Assembly (NCBI GenBank): GCA_026225945.1
Contig: JAMJFZ010002884.1
Coordinates: forward strand, 2,232,001 to 2,296,000
DNA: 64,000 nt
Direction: 5' to 3'
DNA from: Cricetomys ansorgei
Taxonomy: Eukaryota > Chordata > Mammalia > Rodentia > Nesomyidae
The notes beneath the pieces were generated by a model. The model was not told where the DNA came from, searched no databases, and saw nothing but the letters and a program-made list of their open reading frames with translations. The translations under genes were made by a program, and so were the position numbers. This document shows, one piece after another, positions 22,515 to 33,117 of this stretch (within the stretch, counting starts at the first letter, position 1; each line of letters begins with the position of its first letter).

Positions 22515-23075
22515 GGGTTCTGTTACTCAGAAACTTGAATTCTAATTCTAGTTCTTCTGCAGAGTCACTGGGAGTTTGGTCAAATTCTTCAACCTATTAA
22601 ATCCCTTTCTCAGTTTTATTGTTTTAAAAATGGAGTTATGCTGAGGAAGTTTATTTTTAGTTATGTTTAAGATGTTTTTATGCACTGTTGGGTGAGGGGC
22701 TACCCTAGGTCTTGGAGTTTTATATTGTTTTCAGATGTTGGGTTTCTGTGGGAGATGTTAATTAGTAATGATCTGCATATGCTACCAAAAGAATACCTGA
22801 GGACTTCTGAATCAAATAAAATTAAACCCTGAGCTGAATGCTCAGGGTTCCACTGTGAGTATGGCACTGACCTGGACAATGGTTCCCTCTGCTGAGGTCT
22901 GGCAGAGTTTGCAATTATGAAATATGACTCCTTGTCTTCTTGCTGAGCTCCCCCACAGCAGCTTATTACTACAGAGTTATAATAGACCTGAGTCTTTGTG
23001 AAGCCTAAGGAAATGGTTAGAACAGTGAATGGAATATATAGCCTTTAGTAAGTGTATACAGCCTCTTAATAAATC
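22515..23075 (+). mobile_element. MIR SINE, split by a solo LTR
   Basis: The left part has AATTCTAGTTCTTCTGCAGAG ... TTTGGTCAAATTCTTCAACC ... AAAAATGGAGTTA. The right part (22974 on) has AAGGAAATGGTTAGAACAGTG ... TTAGTAAGTGTATA. The order matches MIR, with the LTR lying between. Confidence 0.75.
22639..22973 (+). mobile_element. Solo LTR (family shared with 9791-10124)
   Basis: A 335-bp TG...CA unit is flanked by exact 6-bp duplications GAGTTA (22633-22638 and 22974-22979), as for class II (ERVK-type) integrations. AATAAA lies at 22815-22820. It aligns along its whole length with 9791-10124. The family is not named. Insertion into a MIR shows it is younger than that element. Confidence 0.85.
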
Positions 23076-23106
23076 CAAAAGGTTAGTAAAAAATGCCATA
23101 CGTTGG

Positions 23107-23180
23107 TGCTGGCTATAGCTCAGTGAAAGAGTGCTTGCCTAGGATGGACAAAGTTTGGGGCTTCAACCCTAGCACTAGGA
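23107..23180 (+). mobile_element. ID SINE
   Basis: GCTGGCTATAGCTCAGTGAAAGAG ... GCTTGCCTAGGATGG ... CTTCAACCCTAGCAC keeps A- and B-box-like text. Confidence 0.75.
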
Positions 23181-23507
23181 AAATGTTATATATTGCATAC
23201 TTTTATGAATATGAAATATCTGGAGATTGAAAATAGAGTAGTAGTTTCTTAGGATTGAGAGGGGAGTTTTAGAGAAAAAACAGGGAATGATTGGCAATGA
23301 GATACTTTTACTTCTTTTCTTTTCTTTTTTGTAGTGAGGTGGTTTCAGTATGCAGAGCAAGCTGGTCCAAATTCCCCTACCTCTTGAGAGCTGGGAGGGA
23401 AGAATGTGGAGGACTTTTTGAGGAAACAAAGTATTCTAGAATTAGTGGTGATAGTTATGTGATTCTGTAGATACATTAAAAAGACTTTTAAAAATTGTGG
23501 TGCTGGG

Positions 23508-23597
23508 TTGGGGCTATAGTTCACTGGTAAAGCATTTGCATGGCATGTCCAAGAACCTGACTTCAACCCCAAATACCAAGACAAACAAACAAACGAA
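23508..23597 (+). mobile_element. ID SINE
   Basis: GGGGCTATAGTTCACTGGTAAAG ... GACTTCAACCCCAAATACC followed by a CAAA-rich tail. Confidence 0.75.
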
Positions 23598-24129
23598 AAC
23601 AAATGAGTAATCATTTTCTCCTGTTTATTTAAACTTGCACTTTCTCTGTAGTAATTTAATTTTTATGTTTGTTTTTTTAGAAACTGTGTGCACAGACTAA
23701 ATAAATAGTAAAGAAAAGTACGTTCCTTTTTAGAAAACAAATTACTATAATTGTATTGTATTTTATAAAACTATTTCCATAAGAAAATGACTTTTCTGTT
23801 ATTACTGTTAATCCATTAAATCAACAAAACTGGCCACGTTCAACTTTTTTCCAGTCTTCTCCTTCAGAACTTCTGATATTGCACAGTGGTGGTTATAAAC
23901 CTTGTCTCATTGTTCCCTCTTAAGATGTCAGATCCTATAGGAGATGAATCAGATCAGAGTATTGTTTCTTCAGGGACCAGTCTTGTGTCTGGAATATCAT
24001 AGCCATTTATCAAATATTTATTGAATGATTCTATGAATACATTGCAAAAGTAAGCACTAGTTCAAAAAGTTGTAAGAATTTTCAAATTAATCACTCCCAC
24101 TTTTCAAGGGGGAGCATCATTGATACTTT
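23598..24129. other. No gene; possible MIR/L2-type end
   Basis: GTGTCTGGAATATCATAGCC ... TATTTATTGAATGA at about 23975-24030 resembles the 3' end of an old mammalian repeat. Nothing else is recognised. Confidence 0.35.
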
Positions 24130-24322
24130 CTCATTTCTTTTTTGTTTGTTTGTTTGGTCTTGGTGTTTCCAGACAGTGTTTCTCTGTTGTAACTCTGGCT
24201 GTCCTGGAATTCACTCTGTTGAACAGGCTGACCTTTCAAACTCACAGAGATCTGCCTGCCTCTGCTTCTGCCTCCTGAGTGCTGGGATTAAAGGGTGCAC
24301 CACCACTGCCTCGCTGATACTT
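24130..24322 (-). mobile_element. B1 SINE, relatively young
   Basis: Complete reverse B1 with TTTG-rich head, GTTTCTCTGTTGTAACTCTGG, GATCTGCCTGCCTCTGC and GTGCTGGGATTAAAGGGTG. Confidence 0.92.
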
Positions 24323-24571
24323 TCTGATTTCTAAGAGCTATATCATTCATCCAAATGTGATAGCAACATAAATGGAGGAAATTTTTGTGTAATCAATTGG
24401 TATACATGCAATATTGTTTACATGCGTTAAAGATTATCTGAAAGTAGAATCATTTTTTCTTTTTAAAAATAAACACCACATATAGTATCAAGGTTTAAGG
24501 TGTTAAATGACTGAACAAGATAAATTGAAGCTTAGAGAAAGAGATCTTAATGAATGTGTAATAAGAAATAT

Positions 24572-24690
24572 TGTATCTCAGGCAGATCTCTGTGAGTTTG
24601 AGGCTAGCTTGGCCCACAGTCCTGAGTCCTGAGTTCCAGGACAGCCAGAGTTACAACAGAGAAACCCTGTCTCAGAAAAAAAAGAAATAT
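24572..24690 (+). mobile_element. B1 SINE, 5'-truncated
   Basis: CAGGCAGATCTCTGTGAGTTTGAGG ... GAGAAACCCTGTCTCAGAAAA with A tail. A short internal duplication (CCTGAGT twice) is present. Confidence 0.88.
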
Positions 24691-24784
24691 TGCACCTCAA
24701 TGGGATTCTAATTTAAATATATGTGCATTTATAGTTTGAGATAGACTGCCTGCTTCTTATCAATATAATGAGAGAAGCCATGAT

Positions 24785-25170
24785 ACATGCTTGCTCTAAT
24801 CATCTCACCCAGGTTCTCATAACAAAATACCACAGGTCAAGTGGTTTAAATGGCATGAATTAGTGTATTACAATTCTGAAAGCTGGAAGTCCAATATTAA
24901 GATGCTGACCAATTCAGTTCCCTGGTAATGATTCTCTTCTTAGCTTTCAAACAGTGGTCTTTGTTTCTGTATGCTCCTTTGGTGGAATGGTGATGAGGTA
25001 GAGTGAAGAGAGAGTGAGGAGATTTGCTTTATTTTATAAAGGCATTAATATTAAAAGGACTCTACTCTCATGACTTCATTTAAACCAAATTAATTCCTAA
25101 AAATGGTGTTTCTAAAACCCATCAAAATGAGGACTAATATTTTGATATATGAATTCTAAGAAAGCCATAG
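24785..25170 (+). mobile_element. Old mammalian interspersed repeat (family not named)
   Basis: CATAACAAAATACCACAGG ... GAAAGCTGGAAGTCC ... CTCTCATGACTTCATTTAA ... ATGAGGACTAATATTTTGATATATGAATTC has the order of a widespread eutherian element that I cannot name with certainty. Confidence 0.5.
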
Positions 25171-25224
25171 TTCAATCATAACTGTGCTCTAAATGGTTTT
25201 GCAATCAATACATTGAGAACATAT

Positions 25225-25345
25225 TCACTTATTCACCAATCAATAATTTATTGAGCCTCTACTAGGTACTATGCTTTGTTCTAGACTTTAAGGGATATAT
25301 CAGTAAACAACAACAGCCAAAAATCTCTGCCTTTATAGAAATTTT
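25225..25345 (+). mobile_element. Old mammalian repeat fragment
   Basis: TTTATTGAGCCTCTACTAGGTACTATGC ... CTCTGCCTTTATAGAA matches a common ancient mammalian sequence of the type 'stage of size/increase in total'. The family is not assigned. Confidence 0.35.
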
Positions 25346-25604
25346 GTGCCTATCTCTATCTGATTGATGGTTTAGCTCTTCTATGAAACACTTGCTATGG
25401 GACTTACACTTCTTCCTGGCTCATTTCTAAATATAGTCTTGACTGTTATATACTTCCTTTAGTGATCAAGCAACAACATTCCATAAGGAAAGACATTTAC
25501 CCTTTTGTGATGACTAATTTTTTTCTTGATAGTCTGAATTGGATTTCATTGTCAAGTAGATAAGGAAAAAGTATTTTTGTTTTTAATCCCCCCCTTCAAA
25601 GTAT

Positions 25605-25830
25605 GTTTTGCTTTTCTTTCATGTCAGGGGCTCCTGTAACTCAGGCTGGCCTGAGTAGCTGAGGATAACATCGAACCTTTGATTCCCTTGACCTTACTTC
25701 TTGAGTGCTTGAATTAGAGTCAGGAACTATCACCCTCAGTTTGTTTCTTGCTGGGGATCTAACTCATAGCTTTATGTATACTACTAGGCAAGTACTTGAC
25801 CAATTGAGCTGCATTTCTAGTGTTTCTGAT
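25605..25830 (-). mobile_element. B1-ID composite (B4-like)
   Basis: A reverse B1 remnant (AGGCTGGCCTGAGTAGC ... GTGCTTGAATTAGAG) is followed by a reverse ID (CTGGGGATCTAACTC ... GAGCTGCATTTCTAG). Confidence 0.65.
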
Positions 25831-25873
25831 TGATCTTGAGGCTCCTTTTAGCTTCATGGGATTGACTATAAAT

Positions 25874-25911
25874 GATGACGACGACGACGATGACGATGAT
25901 GATGATGATGA
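25874..25911 (+). repeat. (GAY)n trinucleotide repeat
   Basis: About thirteen tandem GAC/GAT units: GAC units at the left, GAT units at the right. Confidence 0.95.
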
Positions 25912-27524
25912 AAGAATCCCATTTCCATTATCTCTTCAAGTCTTATTAAACCAGATACAAAATAATTACAATGAATAGAAAATGTGGTATAGGTACCACA
26001 AGCTGGAAAGCATGTTAGGAAAACACCCCCTCATTCTTCTTCTCATTATCAGGGTGAAAGGAATATGTTGTTGTTTTTAGTTTTACAGAATTAAGGACAT
26101 TCATGAGTCCATTATTTTGTCTAGAAAATGTTCAAATATACAGATGAAAAAGTGAATGAATTCTCTATACCGCACCACCAACATTCTGTAATTGATATTT
26201 TACTTTACTTGCTTTATCACATATTCTTCCATCTATACATCATTCAGAAGGTGAGGATTTCAAGTACTTTCTTTTCATAGGATTACTAGATCAGGTTCAA
26301 AAAAGGACCCCTTGATTGTTACATCTTTGTCCCATGTTCAGCTTTGAATTTAATCTCTTTCATGTGACAAATTGAGTTTAGGTTCCAAATGCTGATAATT
26401 CTGTGAAGAGTAATCTTTTCTATTAAGCTCTTGCCTAATTGAAGGGGATTAACTTGGTTGAAAGGCTTCTGGTGGTTTATTTATTTAAGCATTTTTTTTT
26501 CAATTGCAGCAGGTGTCCAGAAGCTCAGATAACCTATGAATCTCATTCATCTTAGTAAGATATGCTTATAATAATAATTATATTAAATGTCACTTCTCAT
26601 CCCTGGGATTTCTTGATTTAATCCAGAATGAGTCTATTGCTGCCAGTGTCTTTGGTAGACTGTATATGTTAAATTAATTACAGGACTGGAAACATGATTA
26701 TCTCTATTCATGTTTGATTTGATCTTTGTCCTTTTCACCCTTTCAATTTTCTTTTGTACACTCAGTTCTTATTCACCTCAATGATAATGCTGAATATGAA
26801 AGAAGTATTAGAAAGCATTAAAAACCTTGTCAAAAGACTACCAAATTCTTAAGCCTTAGATATACCTATGCTGTTTAGCACAATGAACTTATGTTTAAAA
26901 ACATTAGCCCCGTTAAAATTTACATGTAAAAGTCGTCAAGGAAATCATGTGTGTTTAGAGTGTTTCTTGCTCCCTTAAATAATTAGTGTGTTTAATAAAG
27001 AAAAGAAAAATAAATGAGCAAATGGATTGAGCCAAGGATTTTTCCCAGGAGAATTCAGGCCTTTAAAAATGGGGTATTTTCATCTGTCCCCTGTGGTAAT
27101 GAAGGTTTAATATCTTCACAGCACACCTTACTGCTTAATTGCAAGAGAAAAATAATAAAAGTAAAGATACCTCTGTAAAAGGGAAAAAAATGTCTTTTGA
27201 GTATTCCAAAAATATTCATCAAGAGCAACAACCACATCTTCTTACTAGTGCATACCCAGCACCTAGGAAGCACATAGCACGTGTTCATTAATTAATAAAA
27301 AATGTGACTTTTCCATATTCAAGTATTTTCATGTACAACAAATTCAGCAAGAATGGCTCTTGAGACCTAGATGAGGGGTTGGGGAAATGTGGTCCATGTG
27401 TTAAGTCTGGCCTTCCAACACAACTACTCTAATTTGTTTATGTGTTTCTTGATACAACCACACATAGTTCAGTACCCATGGAAGAGATATTACTCAGAAA
27501 TCTTAAATTGTTTTACTCGGTAGA
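25912..27524. other. No gene; A+T-rich single-copy sequence
   Basis: A MIR/L2-like end is possible at 27225-27300 (CCCAGCACCTAGGAAGCACATAGCACG ... TTAATAAA). No coding features are seen. Confidence 0.4.
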
Positions 27525-27735
27525 CAAAAGGTTGGAACAATTAAATATCTATCAACAAATGAATAAACAAAATGTGATATATACATACAATAGAACATGA
27601 ATGGACCTTGAAAACATGTTAGTTAGTAACGGAAGCCAGACACAAAAGAAAATTTCTGTATGATACACTTATATGAAATATCAAGAGCAGGAAAATTCAG
27701 AGGCAGAAAGTAAATTGGGAAGGAGAAGAAAATGC
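27525..27735 (+). mobile_element. Old L1 (L1M-like) ORF2/3' fragment
   Basis: CTATCAACAAATGAATAAAC ... GTGATATATACATACAATAG ... GAAGCCAGACACAAAAG ... GTATGATACACTTATATG matches the end of ORF2 and beginning of the 3' UTR of old L1s. Confidence 0.7.
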
Positions 27736-27754
27736 ATAGTTATTGATTAATCCT

Positions 27755-27850
27755 TGTGATAGCTAATATTAATGGGGCAATCTAGAATTACCTAGGTAAC
27801 AAATCTCTGGGTATGCCTGTGAAGCCATGGTTGGAGGGGGTCACAGGCCC
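27755..27850 (+). mobile_element. ERVL-type LTR (MT2-like) 5' fragment
   Basis: GTGATAGCTAATATTAATGG ... CTAGAATTACCTAGGTAAC ... TCTGGGTATGCCTGTGA matches the start of MT2/ERVL LTRs. Confidence 0.6.
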
Positions 27851-28350
27851 CAGAATAGATCCTGCTATTGTTATTTTTCTCAATGATCATGATGTCAAAT
27901 TGCCTTCTAAGTACTTATGCTTATACCCATGAACCTATGGGCTATACCCATGGGCTATTTTCAACTTTGTCAGAGAAGATTATTTTTGCAATGGACAGCA
28001 GTCAATGGAGAGGCATATATCTGGTCAAAGTGCTAAGAATAAGAGACTGAGTGTTCAGCTCTGAGTGGGACATCTGTATTAATCCTCCGCCACCAAGGCT
28101 TAGGGCATCATGGAATAGGAGACAAAAAGAAGGTAAGAGCAGAAGGATAGGGAGGAATGCTCTGAAATGCTATCTCCTGGGCATGACATTGATGTTGAAC
28201 TCATGAACTCAGAGCATCTGTGCTTACCTGCACAAAACCTGCACAAGATCAAGCTGGCCAGAATTTCAGCATAGATGAGGTAGATGATTTCTGGGTCCCA
28301 CACATATTGAGAGAGTGTTGGCAATGGATAGTTGCTGAGGAAGTGAGACT
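27851..28350 (+). mobile_element. Lx-type L1 3' UTR fragment
   Basis: GGACAGCAGTCAATGGAGAGGC ... GTGCTAAGAATAAGAGACTG ... GTGGGACATCTGTATTAATC ... GCACAAGATCAAGCTGG ... GGCAATGGATAGTTGCTG follows the order of Lx 3' UTRs. There is no coding part. Confidence 0.7.
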
Positions 28351-28352
28351 CA

Positions 28353-28510
28353 TTGTTTTTTAAATTTTTTTTTACTTTTTAGAGATAATAATTGCATCAT
28401 TCCCCCTTTCTTTCTTCCCTCCTTACTCTCTTTCAAATATATGGCCCCATTTTCTTTAATTGTTGTTAATGAAGATGTGGCAACTAGTGGGTTTCTCATG
28501 CTCCAGGGAA
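28353..28510 (-). mobile_element. L1 3' end, reverse orientation
   Basis: A T-rich head is followed by ATAATAATTGCATCATTCCCCC and TTTCAAATATATGGCC, the complement of an L1 3' UTR end. Confidence 0.6.
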
Positions 28511-28531
28511 TGTTCTCATCTTTGTGCACAT

Positions 28532-28795
28532 GTGGGCAGCACTAACCGAACTTAATAGGTTATTTGAAGAAAAATTTCAGTGGCTAAGAGGACTTTCTCC
28601 TTTTGCAGAGAACATGGGTTCAGTTCCCAGCACCCACCCACATGGTGGCTCACAACTAACTGTAACTCTGGTTCCAGGGGATCCAATGACCCGTTCTGAC
28701 CTCTGAAGGTACCAGGCACACATGTAGTGTACATTCATACACGCAGGCAAAACACTCATATACACAAAAATAAGTAAATAAATCCAAACACAAGA
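28532..28795 (+). mobile_element. B2/B3 SINE
   Basis: CAGTGGCTAAGAGGACTTTC ... GGTTCAGTTCCCAGCACCC ... CACATGGTGGCTCACAACTAAC ... AATAAGTAAATAAATCC. Confidence 0.85.
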
Positions 28796-28796
28796 C

Positions 28797-28912
28797 ATGT
28801 AGTTGGGAGGTGTGTTGGAGGATCATGTGGGAGTTGGAGGGAAGAAACTGGAAGTAGATAAGATCATATATCATTGTATATCTGAATAAAAATACAAAAA
28901 CAACAAAATATA
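28797..28912 (+). mobile_element. L1 3' end fragment
   Basis: GGAGGATCATGTGGGAG ... AAGATCATATATCATTGTATATCTGAATAAAA has the pattern of an L1 3' UTR end and A-rich tail. Confidence 0.55.
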
Positions 28913-29005
28913 CTATTACTATTATTACATATTTTTGTGTGTGCATGCATGTGTGTGAGAGTTTATGCACCACAGCACAGTTGTGGAAGTCAAAGGACAA
29001 CTAAT

Positions 29006-29345
29006 TTTTTTATACCTTTTATTGAAAATAGATTTTTTTCACACACAATATATCCTAATTATGGTTTCACCTCTCTCAGTTCCTCCCAGCTCCCACCCCC
29101 CCACCTCCCTTCCCATCTGGGTCCATTCCCTTTCTGTCTCTCATTAGAAAACAAACAGGCTTATAAGGGATAAAATAAACAATAAAATAACATAAAACAA
29201 AAACTAACACATTGTAATTGGAAACAAACAAACAGAAGGAAAAGAGTCCAAGAGAAGGCAGAAGAAACAGAGACCCAATCGTTCTTATACTCAGGAATCC
29301 ATAAAACACTAAAATGGAATTATTAATGACCTGATGCAGACCCAT
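29006..29345 (-). mobile_element. L1 3' end, reverse orientation (Lx-type)
   Basis: A T-rich start, CACACAATATATCCTAATTATGG, CCTCCCAGCTCCCACCC, CCATCTGGGTCCATTCCC and CATTAGAAAACAAACAGGC match the reverse of an Lx 3' UTR. Confidence 0.8.
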
Positions 29346-29408
29346 GCATGCACTGTGAATGTTGCCTCAGTCTCTGTAAGTTGATATATGCTTGAACATG
29401 TCCTTCAT

Positions 29409-29482
29409 ATAGGTGAGGGTGTAGCTTAGTGGTAGAGTATGTGTCCCTCATGTCTGAGGTCCTGGGTTCAATTCCCGTATCT
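29409..29482 (+). mobile_element. ID SINE
   Basis: GGTGAGGGTGTAGCTTAGTGGTAGAG ... CCTGGGTTCAATTCCCG keeps well-formed A and B boxes. The tRNA cloverleaf is degraded, so this is a SINE, not a tRNA gene. Confidence 0.75.
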
Positions 29483-29892
29483 TTAAGAGCTTTGAGTTTT
29501 GCCTTTTCAGGCTCTGTTTCTACACAGGGTGCTCATAACATCGTGTTATGAGGTCATATATGCATGGGTAATTATTGGATGAAAACGTTCATCTGTGATG
29601 TCAGTAAGGCACTCACATTCTTACAAAGCCTATTTATGGGTCCTTTTCTGATATAAAATTATATTATCTATATTGATACATGATTATGTATTAATGGTTA
29701 TCTCTCCCACTGCAATGCGAAATCTTTGAGGCTATCTACATACAAAATTTTCAATATAACTATAGAGAATTCGAGTACGCTCTTAACATGGATCCATTCA
29801 TGAATATATTTTGACAGCATAGTAGTAGTTTGGCAGTCACAACAGTAAACAATGATTGGTTAAGGTACACAATTTGGGTCTGGTTAAAGGAC
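29483..29892. other. No gene; small perfect hairpin
   Basis: CTCATAACA (29532-29540), a TCG loop and TGTTATGAG (29544-29552) form a perfect 9-bp stem. No other feature is recognised. Confidence 0.5.
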
Positions 29893-30205
29893 AAGTTTTA
29901 AAAATATTTTTAAAAGATTTTTCTTCTCTCATACAACTTATACAATCATCCCGACCCCCCTCCTCCCCTCCCTCTACTTTTCTACCTTCCCCCATCTTCC
30001 CTCTCCCCCAGATCTAACCCCCCAATTACCACCCACAAACATCCCTGCCCTGCCCCGCTTCTCCATGGAAAAGAACAGTTCCCCCAGGATTATAGCACAA
30101 TCAGGGCATGTCATAGCGGGATAGAATGAGTCCGGGCACCAATCCTACATCAGGAATAGGCCAAGCAGCCCAGCAGGAGCAAAAGGGTCTCAAGACCAGG
30201 TAAAA
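29893..30205 (-). mobile_element. L1 3' end, reverse orientation
   Basis: AATATTTTTAAAAGATTTTTC, TCTCATACAACTTATACAATC, a C-rich block, then CATCAGGAATAGGCCAAGCAGCCCAGCAGG. It corresponds to the 3' UTR of the L1 at 7850-8140, reversed. Confidence 0.85.
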
Positions 30206-30214
30206 TGGTAATGG

Positions 30215-30308
30215 CACTTAGTTTTCTCACATGTACTGGGGATAGAATTCAGGTCACTGGGTTTAACCAACAAGCTCCTTATCCCACTGTGTATCTCCTT
30301 AGCGCTAG
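30215..30308 (-). mobile_element. SINE fragment (B4 ID-half)
   Basis: GTACTGGGGATAGAATTCAGG ... CAACAAGCTCCTTATCCCAC is a reverse ID-type half. Confidence 0.55.
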
Positions 30309-30359
30309 CTTTCTACTTACTATACATCTCAGGAAAGGGTGCTGCATACTTCTTGTGTG

Positions 30360-30505
30360 AGTCTTCCTACCTCAGTTGACCTAATCAACACAAGCCCTCA
30401 TAGGCATGCCTAGAGGCTAAATAATTTCCCAGTGGTGTGCCTGGAGGCTTGTCTCCTAGATCATTTCAGATCCTGTCAAGTTGACAATTGACACTATCAT
30501 AAACT
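30360..30505 (-). mobile_element. ERVL-type LTR (MT2-like) fragment
   Basis: CCTCAGTTGACCTAATCAACA ... GGCTTGTCTCCTAGATCATTTC ... CCTGTCAAGTTGACAATTG is the complement of the start of MT2B-type LTRs. Confidence 0.65.
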
Positions 30506-30904
30506 TCAGGGGAATTTATGGGGGATGAAAAGTTTTCAAGAGGTCACCGCATGGTTCAAGTTATATGTTAATCATGAAATAGCATATAGAAGTATACAAC
30601 TGATTGATTAGTGCTTGCCATGGAGGTCTTAGAGATATGGAAGAGGAGACATTTGTGACTATTAAGGGGAACCATGAAGAGTTCCTGTGATGATAGTTCT
30701 GTTGTGTCTCTTGATTATGGTAGTAAATGTGCACACCTACATGTATGAAAGTGTTGTACAGCCACATGCTCAATAAACATCAGTGTATAACTGTTCACAT
30801 TTTAAAAAGTTCTATGGATGGTATAAATCTCAGTTTCTTGACTTTAACGAGTTACAGTGATATAAAATGTAAATGAGGAAGGCTAGAGAAATAGTATGTG
30901 AGAC
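30506..30904. other. No feature recognised
   Basis: No gene or known repeat. Confidence 0.4.
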
Positions 30905-31725
30905 CTTGTATTAGTTACTTATTTGTTGCTGTGAAAAAATATCACAAGATGACTTATAGAAGGAGGAGTTTATTTTGGCTTATGTTTTCAGAGGGATAAG
31001 AGTCCAGCATGGTATAGTGGAGTCATGCAAGCAGCAGATATGGCCCTAGGATCAGGAAGTTGAGAGCTCATACCTTGAACCACAAGCACAAGCAGAGAGT
31101 GATTTTGAAGTGGTGGAGGTTTTTAAGCACACCCCCTAGTGATAGACATCCTCCAGAAAGCATCATCTAACTGTGGGAAGCTGTTGGCTTCATAAACTCC
31201 ATCTTGTCTTCTGAAGCCATCTTGGAGATGACTCTGCAACTTACAGTGAGCCTGTTCTGCAGCAATAAATTATTTCTCTAGTAAAACCATGCTGTGTGCC
31301 GAGACAAAGACAGAAGCTGAGTTCATTGAACCCAAGCACTAGCAGATATTATTTGTTATTTGTACTCCATTTGCCTGAGAGCCAAGGCCGAACCTTATCT
31401 GTAATTTTTGCACCTATGTGTCTAGCCTAGAATCACATACTGTCTAGCTTAGGTTGTACTAAGTTTCTTTGTTAACTTGTAAGAAGCAGCTTTTGTACTG
31501 TGTAAGAGGAGCTGAAAAAGAAAGCAGAGCAGCCGTCCCCTACGGATGGCCAACAGTGAGTCTTGCCTCTCTTCTTTCTCATAATTCTTACCCTTCTATT
31601 TCTTCATCCTTGCCCCCTGCACCTAACCCTCCCAAAACAGCACCATGGGGGCCCACTGTTCAAATACCTCAACCTGTGAAAGGTCTTTCTTATTCAAACC
31701 ACCACAGGCCTCCCTGCTTATTTCT
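30905..31725 (-). mobile_element. Rodent LTR-like repeat (ERVL-type), split by a nested LTR
   Basis: The first part (30905-31171) has TTGTTGCTGTGAAAAAATATC, GTTTATTTTGGCTTATG and CCTCCAGAAAGCATC. The second (31622-31725) has CCTAACCCTCCCAAAACAGC and TTATTCAAACCACCACAGG. The order matches a common rodent repeat, with 31172-31621 inserted between. Confidence 0.65.
31172..31621 (+). mobile_element. Nested solo LTR (ERVK-type)
   Basis: A 450-bp TG...CA unit (TGTGGGAAGC ... CCCCCTGCA) lies between TCTAAC (31166-31171) and CCTAAC (31622-31627), a 6-bp duplication with one mismatch. Removing it rejoins the host repeat. Strand is assigned from the TGTGGG start; internal AATAAA is at about 31264. The family is not named. 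Confidence 0.65.
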
Positions 31726-33117
31726 TTTGCAAGTTTTTGTGAATCTGTAATTATTTCAAAAAATGTGTTCTTAAATATGTATTCATGTACAAGATGTAAA
31801 TATACATAAATAAAACAAGTGTTTATGCAAATATATATTGAGAGAGATCTAAATGCAAATGGATGAGTGTTATCTTCAATTCAACAATCATTTACTGAGT
31901 GAATCTATGACCAAGATTCTGATTAAAGCAGAGATGAATAAAAACATTTTCAATGACCATCCATTCCATTAAAGAGACTCTTCCTGAGAGGTTCCAATCA
32001 ATATAGCATTAATCTCTCAAGTGAAACCTATTAGCCAGTAACATAAAGTAACTGAAATCTATCAGCTTACCTTGAAACAGATTAATTATGATGATTGCAT
32101 AATTTATTCTTCTTTCTGCCACTTTACTAAACTAATTTTTGTAAAAAACCTCCAGATACGGCCTGATTTGCCAAATGGAATTCCTAGTTGACCTCTCTGC
32201 AACATTTGCCCTTGTTAACTGATTTCTCCCTTTTCAGAATGACCTATTTCTTCAGCTTTCCCGGAATCATTCTTTTTAAGTTCTCATTCATGTCTCTCTA
32301 GCCAGTGTCACTCATTTCTGTTCCTCACATTTTGTATGCTTTCCTGAAGATTCAGAAATCAACTCTGTGATAGAGTCCCCTACCTCTTCCTCCAACATCA
32401 ACTTCTCTGAAGTTCAGACGTTAATTATTAAACACTCAATTGTGTCCACTTAAAGAATGCCCAGAATTATCTAACTTAACTTGATTTATTTCCTTCCATT
32501 CTTTCTCTTTACGTGAGCCCTATGCGGTGGATGTTCAATAAGTATCTAAATTAAAACAGAAATATTTTTGATTTTCTGAATAACACACAATTCTACTGTT
32601 CTCAAAAGTTAAAAACTTCAGTAGACTTGTCAGTTATCTTTTGGGACTCTGAAAACTGCTTGTGCTTAACTAGTTTTCACATACAATTGTTGTGACTCTC
32701 TTGAGAAACCCATCTCTTTACTGGATGTGTAATACCATTTCCTAAGCCCTTCTCTTTCTATCAATATCAGCTTAAATCTATATTAAATGTCTCTTCTTAA
32801 TAAGCTACTGCTCCATACTGACCTGTTCTGAAATTCCTTTCTGTGACACAGTAAGGAATTTCAGCTTCACCAGAGTACAGATCTCTAAAAACCACTTGAT
32901 CTGCTGCAAGAGACAGCATGGAACTGTATCCCTATTCTCACTGATGATGATGGTTACATATCTGTGTCTACAATTGAATGATCAGAAGTTTGTGTGCGTG
33001 TGTTTGAGAGAGTGGTAGAAAGAGGGAATGGGAGAGAGAGAGAAGACGGAAAAAGCGAGGGGGGAAATTAAAGCATAAAATCATAGTTATAAACTGTATA
33101 TTGGATTTCTGGTTTGA
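31726..33117. other. No gene; minor GA-rich tract
   Basis: A (GA)n-like tract lies at about 33005-33062. An old repeat end is possible at 31880-31960 (AATCATTTACTGAGTG). The rest is apparently single-copy and A+T-rich. Confidence 0.4.

Noticed and set aside
29409..29482. tRNA gene
   Set aside because: A and B boxes are visible but the cloverleaf is not maintained and an A-rich tail follows. It is an ID SINE.
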